This document shows, piece after piece, positions 33,429 through 41,761 of a stretch of 64,000 bases of DNA (the first letter of the stretch is position 1; the number at the start of each line of letters is the position of its first letter). Source of the DNA: Geodermatophilus amargosae (lineage in GTDB: Bacteria; Actinomycetota; Actinomycetes; Mycobacteriales; Geodermatophilaceae); assembly GCF_900116515.1 (NCBI RefSeq), contig NZ_FPBA01000003.1, positions 186,001 through 250,000 on the forward strand, given 5' to 3'. The position numbers and the translations under genes are program-made. The notes under the pieces were generated by a model. The model ran no database searches, was not told where the DNA came from, and saw nothing but the letters and a program-made list of their open reading frames with translations.

Positions 33429-35132
33429 TCACCGGGCAGCGGCGAGCGAGGCCAGGTGGGCGTGCACCAGCGTCACCGCCAGCGCCCCCTCCCCCACCGC
33501 CGAGGCCACCCGCTTGACCGAGCCCTGGCGCACGTCGCCGGCGGCGAACACCCCCGGCGTCGACGTCTCCAGCAGCGCCGGCGGCCGGTCCAGCGGCCAG
33601 GCCGGCGCGACGCCGTCACCGGTGAGCGCGGCCCCGGTCAGCAGGAAGCCCCACCGGTCGCGGGCCAGCGTCCCGACGAGCCAGTCGGTGCGCGGCTCGC
33701 TGCCGATCATCACGAAGAGCATCCCGGGCTCCTCGTCCTCCGCGCCGGTGTCGAGGTCGCGCAGGACGACGGTCTCCAGGACGTCGCTGCCGCGCCCCCC
33801 GGCCACCTGGACGCGGTACCGGATCTCGACCCGCGGCAGCGCGACCAGCTCGCGGATGAGGTAGTCCGACATCGTCTCGGTCAGGGACGACCGTCGGACC
33901 AGCAGCGTCACCTTCTCGGCGTAGCGGGAGAGGTACACCGCCGCCTGCCCGGCCGAGTTCCCCCCGCCGACGACGAACACGTGCCGGCCGGCCATCGCCG
34001 GCGCCTCGCTGACCGCCGCGCCGTAGAAGACGCCGCGGCCGGTGAACGCCTCCAGCTCCGGCACGCCGATGCGCCGCCAGGCCGCGCCGGTGGCGACGAC
34101 CACGGTCCGCGCCCGCACCGCCGAGCCGTCGCCGAGCGCCACCCGGTGCAGGCCGTCTTCCGTGCTCAGCGAGGCGGCGGAGCGCATGAAGGAGAACCGG
34201 GTGCCGAACGCCCACGCCTGCTGGTAGGCCGAGAAGGCCAGCCGGCTGCCGCTGACGCCGGTGGGGAACCCGAGGTAGTTGCGGATCAGCGAGCTGGTGC
34301 CGGCCTGCCCGCCCACCGCCTCGCACTCCAGCTGCAGGGTGTCCAGACCCTCGGAGGCGGCGTACACGCTCGCGCCGAGCCCCGCCGGCCCGGCACCCAC
34401 GACGACGACGTCGTGCACGGCGTCGGGGTCCAGCGGGTCGAACAGGCCGAACGCCTCGGCCACCTCGAGGTCCGACGGCGCCTGCAGCACGGTCTGCTCC
34501 GGCTTGAAGCGGACGACGACGACCGGCAGCCGGGGCTGCTCGACGCCCAGGTCGGCGAGCAGCGCGCGGCCGCCGGGGGTGCCGGCCTCGTAGAAGCCGA
34601 GCGGGATGCGGTTGCGGGTCATCTGGTCGCGCAGGTGCTGGGCGTGCGGGTCCCAGCGGTCGCCGACGATCCGCACCGCCTCGAACCCACCGTCCTGCCG
34701 GGAGGACCACTCGTCGAGCACCTCGGTGACCGACCGGTGGAACTCCTCGTCGGCGCGGCCCTGCGGCGCGTACACCCAGCGGTCCAGCTGGCCGACGGTG
34801 ATGGCCTCGAAGATCGGCCGGGCGGTGGCGAAGTCCCCCCACCGCACCAGCGCCACCGCCACCGCGCCGGGGTGACCGGCGTGGCAGGTGCGCAGCACGT
34901 CGAGGCCGTCGGGGTCACCCTCACCGAGTGCGCCCAGCAGGACGGCGACGAGGGGGTCGCCCGCGGCGTGCAGCGCCGTCTCGACCTCGCCGTGACCGGT
35001 GCCACCGACCACCCGGTAGTCGCTGCCGTAGCGGCGCTCGAGCTCCCGGGTGGTGGCGGTCCGCATGCCGTCGTCCCGGGCGACGACGACCAGCGCGGTG
35101 CCGCTCTCGGGCTGGTCCTGGGCGTGGTGCAC
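33429..35132 (-). CDS. Thioredoxin-reductase-like flavoprotein with degenerate receiver and glutaredoxin-like N-terminus
   Basis: A 567-residue three-part protein. Residues 12-142 resemble a response-regulator receiver but lack its phospho-Asp (the strand reads VAVLLGALGEG). Residues 151-220 have a thioredoxin-like fold in which the CxxC position reads WDPH. Residues 240-567 are a TrxR-type FAD/NADPH module: GAGPAG (246-251) and GGGNSAG (389-395), but the active-site CxxC segment is replaced by GVFYGAAVSEA. The C-terminal FAAGDVRQGSVKRVASAVGEG is typical. It probably oxidises NADPH for an unknown partner instead of thioredoxin. GTG 35132 follows CGGAGA. It is divergent from the STAND ATPase. 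Confidence 0.8.
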   Translation of the reverse strand: MHHAQDQPESGTALVVVARDDGMRTATTRELERRYGSDYRVVGGTGHGEVETALHAAGDPLVAVLLGALGEGDPDGLDVLRTCHAGHPGAVAVALVRWGDFATARPIFEAITVGQLDRWVYAPQGRADEEFHRSVTEVLDEWSSRQDGGFEAVRIVGDRWDPHAQHLRDQMTRNRIPLGFYEAGTPGGRALLADLGVEQPRLPVVVVRFKPEQTVLQAPSDLEVAEAFGLFDPLDPDAVHDVVVVGAGPAGLGASVYAASEGLDTLQLECEAVGGQAGTSSLIRNYLGFPTGVSGSRLAFSAYQQAWAFGTRFSFMRSAASLSTEDGLHRVALGDGSAVRARTVVVATGAAWRRIGVPELEAFTGRGVFYGAAVSEAPAMAGRHVFVVGGGNSAGQAAVYLSRYAEKVTLLVRRSSLTETMSDYLIRELVALPRVEIRYRVQVAGGRGSDVLETVVLRDLDTGAEDEEPGMLFVMIGSEPRTDWLVGTLARDRWGFLLTGAALTGDGVAPAWPLDRPPALLETSTPGVFAAGDVRQGSVKRVASAVGEGALAVTLVHAHLASLAAAR

Positions 35133-35288
35133 GACGGTCTCCGAGTGCGCGCGTCCCCGTGCGGCGCCATGCAACCACCGCCGCCGGGGCACTGTCACCG
35201 GGTTACGGGACGCCGCCGCCGTCCCTAGACTCCGCGACGTCGACGACCCGGACGGGCGGTGCGCCCGTCGACGGGGCGGGAGGTGCAC

Positions 35289-37853
35289 GTGAGCGCACCG
35301 GCGAGGGCGGCCGGGACCTCTCCGGCGACCATCGCGACCCCCGACCGGCGGCTGCGCGTGTTCGTCTCCTCCACGCTCGAGGAACTGGCCGCCGAGCGCC
35401 GCGCGGTCCGCGACGCGGTCGCCCGGCTGCGGTTGACCCCGGTCATGTTCGAGCTCGGTGCGCGCCCGCACCCGCCGCGGGACCTCTACCGCGCCTACCT
35501 CGTGCAGAGCGAGGTCTTCGTCGGCATCTACGGCGACCGCTACGGCTGGGTCGGCCCGGACATGGAGGTCTCGGGCCTGGAGGACGAGATCGACCTGTCG
35601 GCCGGCATGCCGCGGCTGCTCTACGTCCGCACGCCCGCCCCCGGCCGCGAACCCCGGCTGGCCCGGCTGCTGGAGCGGGTGCAGGCCGAGGGCGGGGTGT
35701 CCACCACGCCCTACGGCGACCCGGCCGAGCTGGCCGAGCGGGTCGCCGACGACCTCGCCGTGCTGCTCAGCGAGCGCTTCGCCCGGCCCGCCGCCGCACC
35801 GCCCGGGCTGGCGGCCGGCTGGCTGCCCACGCCGCCGACGCCGATGGTCGACCGCACCGCGGAGTTGGCCACGGTCACCGGCCTGCTCGCCGACCCCGCC
35901 GTGCGGCTGGTGGTGCTCACCGGCCCGGGCGGCATCGGCAAGACCCGGCTGGCGCTGGCCGCGGCCGCGGCGGCGGAACCGGGCCGGGACGGGACGTGGT
36001 TCGTCGACCTCGCCGCCGTCCGCGACCCCGCCGACGTCCCCGCGGCGGTCGCCGAGGCGGTCGGGGTGTCCGCCGAGGGCAGCCGCCCGCTGCTGGAGCT
36101 GGTGGCCGACCGGCTGGCCGGCCGGTCGGCGCTGGTCGTCGTCGACAACCTCGAGCAGGTGGCCGCGGCCGCTCCGGACCTGGCGGTCCTGCTGGCCCGC
36201 TGTCCGAGGACCCAGCTGCTGGTGACCAGCCGCACCGTGCTGCGGCTGCGCGGCGAGCACGACGTCCCGATCGAACCGCTCGGGACACCGGCCCCCGGCG
36301 AGGACGGGGCCGTGGCGGCTCCGGCGGTGGAGCTGTTCGTCGCCCGCGCCCGGCAGGCCGATCCGGCGTTCCGGCTCACCGAGGCCACGGCCGGCCCGGT
36401 GGGCGAGCTGGTCCGCCGGCTCGACGGCCTGCCGCTGGCGGTGGAGCTGGCCGCGGCCCGCGTCCGCACGCTGCCCCCGCGGCTGCTGCTCGCCCGCCTC
36501 GACCGGGCGCTCGACCTCGGCGACCCCGACGTCGACGTGCCCGACCGCCAGCGCACGCTGCGGACCACGATCGCCTGGAGCCACGACCTGCTCGACGAGG
36601 ACGGCCGGGCGCTGCTGGCCCGGCTGTCGGTCTGCGCCGACGGCTGCACGCTCGACACCGCCGAGGTCGTGGGCGCCGACGGCGGGGACCTCGACGTCGT
36701 GGAGACGCTGTCGGCGCTGGTCGGGCACAGCCTGGTGACCCCCACCGACACCGGCGACGGCGAGCCGCGCTTCCGCATGCTCGAGCTGGTGCGCGCGTTC
36801 GCCGCCGAGCGGCTGCGCGAGCGCGGCGAGGAGGAGTCGACCCGCGCCCGGTGGGCGCAGCACCTGGCGGAGCTGGGCGCCGAGGCCGGCGCCGGGCTGG
36901 CCGGCCCGGCCGCCCGGCTGTGGCGGGCCCGGCTGGACGCCGAGACCGCCGACCTGCGGGCGGCTCTCCGGTGGGCCGTGGCCACCGACCGCGCCGAGCT
37001 GGCGGTGCGGCTGACCGCACCGCTGGTGCGCTGGTGGTGGGCGCGCGGGCTGCTGCCGGACATGGCCGCGCTCGCCGAGCGGACCGCGGCACTGCCGTCG
37101 GCCGCCGCGCTCCCGCCCGACCTGGCCGGCCGGCTGGCCTGGGCGCGGGCCGCCCTGCGGATCGCCGTCGGCAGCCCTGACCGCGCCGTCCCCCTGCTCG
37201 ACGGCGTGGTCGACGACGCGCGCCGGCGGGACGACGCGTGGCTGCTGGGCCACGCCCTCGGCGCGCGGGCGATGACGCTGACGCCGGGCGACCCCGACGT
37301 GGTCGCGCTGCTCGACGAGGGCCTGGCGCACCTGCGGCGCAGCGGGGACGGCTGGTCGGTCGCCTTCAGCGGCATGCTGCGCGGGGCGGTGGCGCTGGCC
37401 GGCGGGGACCTCGCCGCGGCCGAGCGGGTCGCCGGGGAGGCGCGCGACCTGGCCGCGGCGGCCGCCGACGACCAGCTCGCCGCGCTGCTCACCGACGCCC
37501 TCGCGCTCGCCGCGCTGCTGGCCGGCGACCTGCCCCGCACGCGGGCCCGGCTGCAGGAGGCCGCGGCGCTGCACCGGAGCACCCGCGACCTGGAGGGCGT
37601 GGCGTCCTGCCTCGAGGTGCTCGCCGCGCTGGCCCTCGCCGAGGACCGGACCGCCGCGGCCGCCCGGTTCGCAGGCGCGGCCGACGCCGCCCGCGCCGGC
37701 CTGGGGGTGGCGCGCTGGTCGCCGAACCAGGCGCTGGCCGACCGGCTCCGCGAGGCGCTGCGGGCCGCGATGGGCGACGACGAGGAGCGGCGGGCGCGGG
37801 CGGCGGGCGCGGCGCTCGGCCCCTGGGCGGCCCTGGACGAGGCGCTCGCCTGA
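35289..37853 (+). CDS. DUF4062 plus NB-ARC/STAND ATPase with TPR-like C-terminus
   Basis: An 854-residue protein. Residues 21-165 are a DUF4062 domain (LRVFVSSTLEELAAERRAV, YLVQSEVFVGIYGDRYG). Residues 185-500 are an AfsR/MalT-like STAND NTPase: Walker A GPGGIGKT at 212-219, Walker B ALVVVDNLEQ with Asp286, then LLVTSR and LPLAVELAAAR. From about 520 to the end are Ala/Leu-rich helical repeats resembling TPRs. No helix-turn-helix is visible, so a transcription-factor role is not supported. Such signal-sensing ATPases act in regulation or in defence by oligomerising. GTG 35289 follows GGAGG by 5 nt. Confidence 0.85.
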   Translation: MSAPARAAGTSPATIATPDRRLRVFVSSTLEELAAERRAVRDAVARLRLTPVMFELGARPHPPRDLYRAYLVQSEVFVGIYGDRYGWVGPDMEVSGLEDEIDLSAGMPRLLYVRTPAPGREPRLARLLERVQAEGGVSTTPYGDPAELAERVADDLAVLLSERFARPAAAPPGLAAGWLPTPPTPMVDRTAELATVTGLLADPAVRLVVLTGPGGIGKTRLALAAAAAAEPGRDGTWFVDLAAVRDPADVPAAVAEAVGVSAEGSRPLLELVADRLAGRSALVVVDNLEQVAAAAPDLAVLLARCPRTQLLVTSRTVLRLRGEHDVPIEPLGTPAPGEDGAVAAPAVELFVARARQADPAFRLTEATAGPVGELVRRLDGLPLAVELAAARVRTLPPRLLLARLDRALDLGDPDVDVPDRQRTLRTTIAWSHDLLDEDGRALLARLSVCADGCTLDTAEVVGADGGDLDVVETLSALVGHSLVTPTDTGDGEPRFRMLELVRAFAAERLRERGEEESTRARWAQHLAELGAEAGAGLAGPAARLWRARLDAETADLRAALRWAVATDRAELAVRLTAPLVRWWWARGLLPDMAALAERTAALPSAAALPPDLAGRLAWARAALRIAVGSPDRAVPLLDGVVDDARRRDDAWLLGHALGARAMTLTPGDPDVVALLDEGLAHLRRSGDGWSVAFSGMLRGAVALAGGDLAAAERVAGEARDLAAAAADDQLAALLTDALALAALLAGDLPRTRARLQEAAALHRSTRDLEGVASCLEVLAALALAEDRTAAAARFAGAADAARAGLGVARWSPNQALADRLREALRAAMGDDEERRARAAGAALGPWAALDEALA

Positions 37854-37871
37854 TCACGCGGCGCTCCCCGA

Positions 37872-38717
37872 TCAGACGGAGGCGGGCTCCGGGTACTGCG
37901 ACAGCGGCGCGGTCCCCGGGTGCGCCACGGTGAACCGCCCGAGTTCGGCGTCCCGTCCGGGGTGGACGGCGCCGGGCGCCGGGTCGGCGGGTCCGAGCGT
38001 GCGGCCGGCGGGCAGCGTGCTGCGGTGCTCCACGGACCGGAAGGCGGCCAGCGGCGCCGGCGACAGCCCGAGCCGGCGCAGCGCGTCGGCCACCGGGTGG
38101 TCCCCGAGGACGAGACCCGCCGCGCCGGGCCCCGGGTGGGCCTGCCAGCGGGCGAGCACCGGGGTCGTCGTCTCCAGCAGCCGCCCGCCGCGCACCGACC
38201 ACAGCCGCCGCGACCGGGTGCCGCGCAGCGCCGGCCCCCCGGCGGACACGGTGTGGACCAGCACCTCGACACCGTCCTCGGACAGCCGGACGCGCTGGCT
38301 GCCGGGGGCGTCGAGGAAGTCCATGTCGGCGAGCCACTTCGGCAGGCCCCACTCGGCGCGGCCGACGTCGCGCGCCTCGCGCGAGGTCACCGGCAGCTGC
38401 AGCACGAAGCCGCCCGTCATGGGCCGGCCGCCTCCCCGTGCGGCCGGCCCGGCCAGGACCCCGGCGGTCACGCCGACCTCGCCGTAGGGCGCCAGCAGGT
38501 GCGTGCCGCCGTCGGTGCCGGTCCAGGTGACCGTGCGGTGGCGCAGGGCGTGCACCGCCACCACCGTGCGGCCGCCGGGCCCGGGCAGCGGCCGCAGCAG
38601 GACGCGGCCGCGGTCGCGGGGCAGCAGCGCGGCCACCGCCTCGGCCGAGGCGAGGTGGTAGGAGCTGGCGACCGCCGTGTCGTGGTAGGCCAGCGGCAGC
38701 CGCACGGGCTCGGTCAT
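37872..38717 (-). CDS. Acetoacetate decarboxylase-family protein
   Basis: A 281-residue protein of the ADC fold. GRAEWGLPKWLADM near residues 120-133 corresponds to the E-x-GxPK region whose Lys forms the Schiff base in acetoacetate decarboxylase; GEVGVTAGV, residues near 82-90, is the strand before it. Members act on beta-keto acids or are large-scale dehydratases; the substrate here is unknown. The ATG has GGAGGTGGTGGGG upstream. It is divergent from the IclR regulator and is a candidate target of it. Confidence 0.65.
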   Translation of the reverse strand: MTEPVRLPLAYHDTAVASSYHLASAEAVAALLPRDRGRVLLRPLPGPGGRTVVAVHALRHRTVTWTGTDGGTHLLAPYGEVGVTAGVLAGPAARGGGRPMTGGFVLQLPVTSREARDVGRAEWGLPKWLADMDFLDAPGSQRVRLSEDGVEVLVHTVSAGGPALRGTRSRRLWSVRGGRLLETTTPVLARWQAHPGPGAAGLVLGDHPVADALRRLGLSPAPLAAFRSVEHRSTLPAGRTLGPADPAPGAVHPGRDAELGRFTVAHPGTAPLSQYPEPASV

Positions 38718-38816
38718 CCCCCACCACCTCCGGATCCGGTACAGCACAGCGGCTCGGCGACGAGCGCGGCAGGGCCCGAGGTCCCTGGCGCTTCCGCTGG
38801 GTGGGAGACTCCCGGC

Positions 38817-39593
38817 ATGGCCGGTGGCGCGACGGAGCGGGGACGATCGGTGACCTCGCGCGCGCTCGCCGTCCTCGACGCCTTCGACGCGAGCACGCCC
38901 CGGCTGACCCTCACCGAGATCGCCGAGCGGTCGGGCACGCCGCTCACCACCGCCCACCGGCTGCTGGCCGAGCTCACCGACTGGGGAGCGCTGGCCCGCC
39001 GTGCCGACGGCCGCTACGAGATCGGCCGCCGGCTCTGGGACCTCGGCCTGCTGGCCCCCGTCTCGCTGGAGCTGCGCCAGGTGGCCGCGCCGTTCCTGCT
39101 CGACGTGCACACGGCCACGCGCGACACCGTCCACCTCGCCGTCCGCGACGGCCTGTCGGCGCTCTACGTCGAGCGCATCTCCGGCCGCGAGTCGGTGGCG
39201 GTGGTCAGCCAGGTCGGCAGCCGGCTGCCGCTGCACGCCACCGGCGTCGGCAAGGTACTGCTGGCCGCGGCGCCCGACGACGTCGTCGCCGAGGCCCTCG
39301 CCGCGCCCGCCCGCGCCACGCGGCACACCGTCGTCGACCCCGCCCGGTTGCGCCGCGAGCTGTCCGAGGTGCACCGCCGCGGCTGGGCGCGCACCGCGGA
39401 GGAGATGTCGCTGGGCACGCTGTCGGTCGCGGTCCCGGTGCGGGTGGAGCGCGGCAGCGGCGTCGTCGTCGCCGCGGCGCTGGGGATCGTCGTCCCCAGC
39501 CACCGGCGCGACCTCCCCCGCCTCGTGCCGGTCCTGGAGGTCGCCGCCCGCGGGATCGGGCGGGCGCTGGCGCGCGCGGCGCACTTCCGCTGA
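38817..39593 (+). CDS. IclR family transcriptional regulator
   Basis: A 258-residue regulator. The N-terminal winged helix is ALAVLDAFDASTPRLTLTEIAERSGTPLTTAHRLLAEL, split as LTEIAERSGTPLTTAHRLL for the HTH; the C-terminal effector domain has HLAVRDGLSALYVERI and LHATGVGKVLLA. IclR proteins such as PcaR, PcaU and PobR sense aromatic acids. Lying 51 bp before pobA on the same strand and divergent from the ADC-family gene, it probably controls pobA and perhaps the pca operon. GAGACT (38805-38810) ends 6 nt before the ATG, so translation may be leaderless. Confidence 0.9.
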   Translation: MAGGATERGRSVTSRALAVLDAFDASTPRLTLTEIAERSGTPLTTAHRLLAELTDWGALARRADGRYEIGRRLWDLGLLAPVSLELRQVAAPFLLDVHTATRDTVHLAVRDGLSALYVERISGRESVAVVSQVGSRLPLHATGVGKVLLAAAPDDVVAEALAAPARATRHTVVDPARLRRELSEVHRRGWARTAEEMSLGTLSVAVPVRVERGSGVVVAAALGIVVPSHRRDLPRLVPVLEVAARGIGRALARAAHFR

Positions 39594-39644
39594 GCGGGAG
39601 GCCGCGGTGTCGCCGGGCGCGTAGCCGGGGTCACACTCGGCCGC

Positions 39645-40814
39645 ATGCGCACCCAGGTGGGGATCATCGGCGCCGGCCCGGCCGGCCTGCTGCTGTCACG
39701 GCTGCTGGCCCTGCAGGGCATCGACTCGGTGGTGGTGGAGAACCGCTCGCGGGAGTACGTCGAGGCACGCATCCGCGCCGGCATCCTCGAGCAGGGCACC
39801 GTCGACGTGCTCACCGAGGCCGGCATGGGCGAGCGGCTGCACCGCGAGGGCCTGGAGCACCGCGGCGTGTACCTGCAGTACCCGGGCGTGCGCCACCAGC
39901 TGGACTTCCCCGAGCTGTGCGGCCGCCGGGTGTGGGTGTACGGCCAGACCGAGGTGGTCAAGGACCTCGTCGCCGCGCAGCTGGCCGGCGGCCCGCCGCT
40001 GCACTTCGACGTCTCCGACGTCGCGATCGAGGACGTCGACACCGACAGCCCGCGCATCCGGTTCACCGACGCCCTGGGCACGCCGCAGGTGCTCGAGTGC
40101 GACGTCGTGGCCGGCACCGACGGCTTCCACGGCCCGTCGCGGGCCGTCGTCGCCGAGGGCACCCACCAGCAGCTGTGGGAGCGCACCTACCCCTACGCGT
40201 GGCTCGGCATCCTCGCCGAGGCCGCTCCGGCCACCGACGAGCTCATCTACGCCTGGCACCCCGACGGCTTCGCGCTCTACTCGATGCGCTCGCCGAGCGT
40301 GTCGCGGCTCTACCTGCAGGTCGACCCGGCGGAGAAGATCGAGGACTGGTCCGACGACCGCATCTGGGAGGGCCTGGCCACCCGGTTCGCGCACGAGGGG
40401 TGGGAGATCAGCACCGGCCCGGTGATCGAGAAGTCGGTCCTGCCGATGCGGTCGTTCGTCAGCGCCCCGATGCGCCGCGGCCGGCTGTTCCTCGCCGGCG
40501 ACGCCGCGCACATCGTGCCGCCCACCGGCGCCAAGGGCCTCAACCTCGCCGTCGCCGACGTCGTCCTGCTCTCCCGGGCGCTGGTGCGGCTGCTGCAGGA
40601 GAAGGAGACCGACCTCGTCGACGCCTACTCCGACACGGCGCTGCAGCGGGTCTGGCGGGCCACCCACTTCTCCTGGTGGATGACCTCGATGCTGCACACC
40701 ACCGGCGACCCCTTCGACGCCGAGCTGCAGCTGTCGCAGCTGCGCCGGGTGTGCAGCTCCGAGGCCGCCGCCCGCGAGCTGGCGGAGAACTACACCGGCC
40801 TGCCGTTCGGCTGA
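39645..40814 (+). CDS. pobA: 4-hydroxybenzoate 3-monooxygenase PobA
   Basis: A 389-residue flavoprotein hydroxylase, close to the 394 of the Pseudomonas enzyme. GAGPAG (9-14) binds FAD, ARIRAGILEQGTVDVL and DVVAGTDGFHGPSR (the DG motif) and FLAGDAAHIVPPTGAKGLNLAVADV (GD motif, shortened here as GDAAHIVPPTGAKGLN) match PobA throughout. It hydroxylates 4-hydroxybenzoate to protocatechuate, the substrate of PcaGH encoded 6 kb away. It follows the IclR gene. CACACT just before the ATG suggests a leaderless mRNA. Confidence 0.95.
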   Translation: MRTQVGIIGAGPAGLLLSRLLALQGIDSVVVENRSREYVEARIRAGILEQGTVDVLTEAGMGERLHREGLEHRGVYLQYPGVRHQLDFPELCGRRVWVYGQTEVVKDLVAAQLAGGPPLHFDVSDVAIEDVDTDSPRIRFTDALGTPQVLECDVVAGTDGFHGPSRAVVAEGTHQQLWERTYPYAWLGILAEAAPATDELIYAWHPDGFALYSMRSPSVSRLYLQVDPAEKIEDWSDDRIWEGLATRFAHEGWEISTGPVIEKSVLPMRSFVSAPMRRGRLFLAGDAAHIVPPTGAKGLNLAVADVVLLSRALVRLLQEKETDLVDAYSDTALQRVWRATHFSWWMTSMLHTTGDPFDAELQLSQLRRVCSSEAAARELAENYTGLPFG

Positions 40815-40875
40815 GCCCTGCCGGTCAGCCGAGCCCTGCCGTTCAACCGAGCCCTGCCGTTCACGTGAGCAGGGC
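40813..40875. repeat. Three 18-bp tandem repeats forming a hairpin at convergent gene ends
   Basis: Units GAGCCCTGCCGKTCARCC-like start at 40813, 40831 and 40849; the first begins inside the pobA stop and the last runs over the stop of the minus-strand gene at 40861. GCCCTGC (40851-40857) pairs with GCAGGGC (40869-40875) around 11 nt; each upstream copy offers the same left arm. This is probably a bidirectional terminator that has been amplified. Confidence 0.75.
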
Positions 40876-41715
40876 GGCCACCCGGTCGGCGGTGCCGGGC
40901 GCCAGGGGCAGGTGCGGCAGCACGCCGCCCACCTCCTCGGGCTCCAGGCCCTGACCGAGCAGGGCGGCCACCAGCGCCCGGGCGTCGGCCGGCGGCACCG
41001 GGGAGGGCAGGCCGGCCTCCCGGACGGCGGCCAGCGCGAGGAACAGCGCGCCGGCCAGCCCCTCGTCCGACTCGGGCTGCACGGGCGCCGGTGCGGCGGC
41101 GGCGCGGGTGGCGGCCTCGGCGGCGCGGACCAGCGACAGCGGCAGCCCCTCGGACTCGACCTCCAGCAGCGGGGTGCGCCCCAGCGCCGCGAGCACGAGG
41201 TGCTCGGCCTCCAGGCGCAGCGGCTCCTCCCACTCGCCGGCGCGGACGACGTCGGCCGGCTCGGCGTCGACGGGGTCCTCGCCCAGGTCGTCGAGCAGCT
41301 CGGCCCACTGCCCGGGGCGGGTGCGGCGGGCGCGGTCGGCGGCCAGCAGGCAGGTCTCGTGGACGAACGGCTCGACGACCTCGCGGTCGAACCGGTCGGC
41401 GAAGACGGTGCCGTCGGCGTCGACGGCGTTGAGCGCGTCCTGGAAGCTGCCCGGGCTGGCGTCACCGAGCTCGATGCGGCCGTCCTCCTCGCCCGACAGG
41501 GCCTGCCCGGTGGCGGCGCGGTCCCCCATCGTGGAGCCGGTGGACACCAGCCGGCCGCGCAGCCGCAGGTGGTGCGGCCGGTCGGACAGGCCCACGCTCC
41601 ACGCGCAGGCCTCGGCGATCAGCGCCGCGCGGCGCTCGCGCAGCAGCTCACGGCCCAGCAGACCGAACCAGTCGGCCTCGAAGCCCGTGCTCCCGAACCC
41701 CGTGCCTCCGAACAC
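40861..41715 (-). CDS. Hypothetical protein, 284 aa
   Basis: I do not recognise the family. The N-terminal half is mixed alpha/beta (ELLRERRAALIAEACAWSVGLSDRPHHLRLRG), the middle is acidic (SGEEDGRIELGD, LDDLGEDPVDAEPADVV), and the C-terminal third is Ala/Leu-rich and helical. There is no signal peptide or membrane segment. GTG 41715 lies 7 nt after TAGAAC on the minus strand, matching the leaderless pattern of other genes here. It is convergent with pobA and separated from the mannitol-dehydrogenase-like gene by 46 bp, so it may follow that gene. Confidence 0.6.
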   Translation of the reverse strand: MFGGTGFGSTGFEADWFGLLGRELLRERRAALIAEACAWSVGLSDRPHHLRLRGRLVSTGSTMGDRAATGQALSGEEDGRIELGDASPGSFQDALNAVDADGTVFADRFDREVVEPFVHETCLLAADRARRTRPGQWAELLDDLGEDPVDAEPADVVRAGEWEEPLRLEAEHLVLAALGRTPLLEVESEGLPLSLVRAAEAATRAAAAPAPVQPESDEGLAGALFLALAAVREAGLPSPVPPADARALVAALLGQGLEPEEVGGVLPHLPLAPGTADRVAALLT

Positions 41716-41761
41716 GGCAACCGTTCTACCCGGCGCGCACCGCCCTCAGCACGGACCGTCC

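Noticed and set aside
33429..37574. A very long minus-strand open frame (about 1381 codons) antisense to the STAND ATPase
   Set aside because: The part above 35132 is a shadow of the plus-strand gene: repetitive, Gly/Arg/Gln-rich and without domains. Only the C-terminal 567 codons encode a recognisable protein.
35289..37853. AfsR/SARP or LuxR-type transcription factor
   Set aside because: No N-terminal SARP domain and no C-terminal helix-turn-helix can be seen; the N-terminus is DUF4062.
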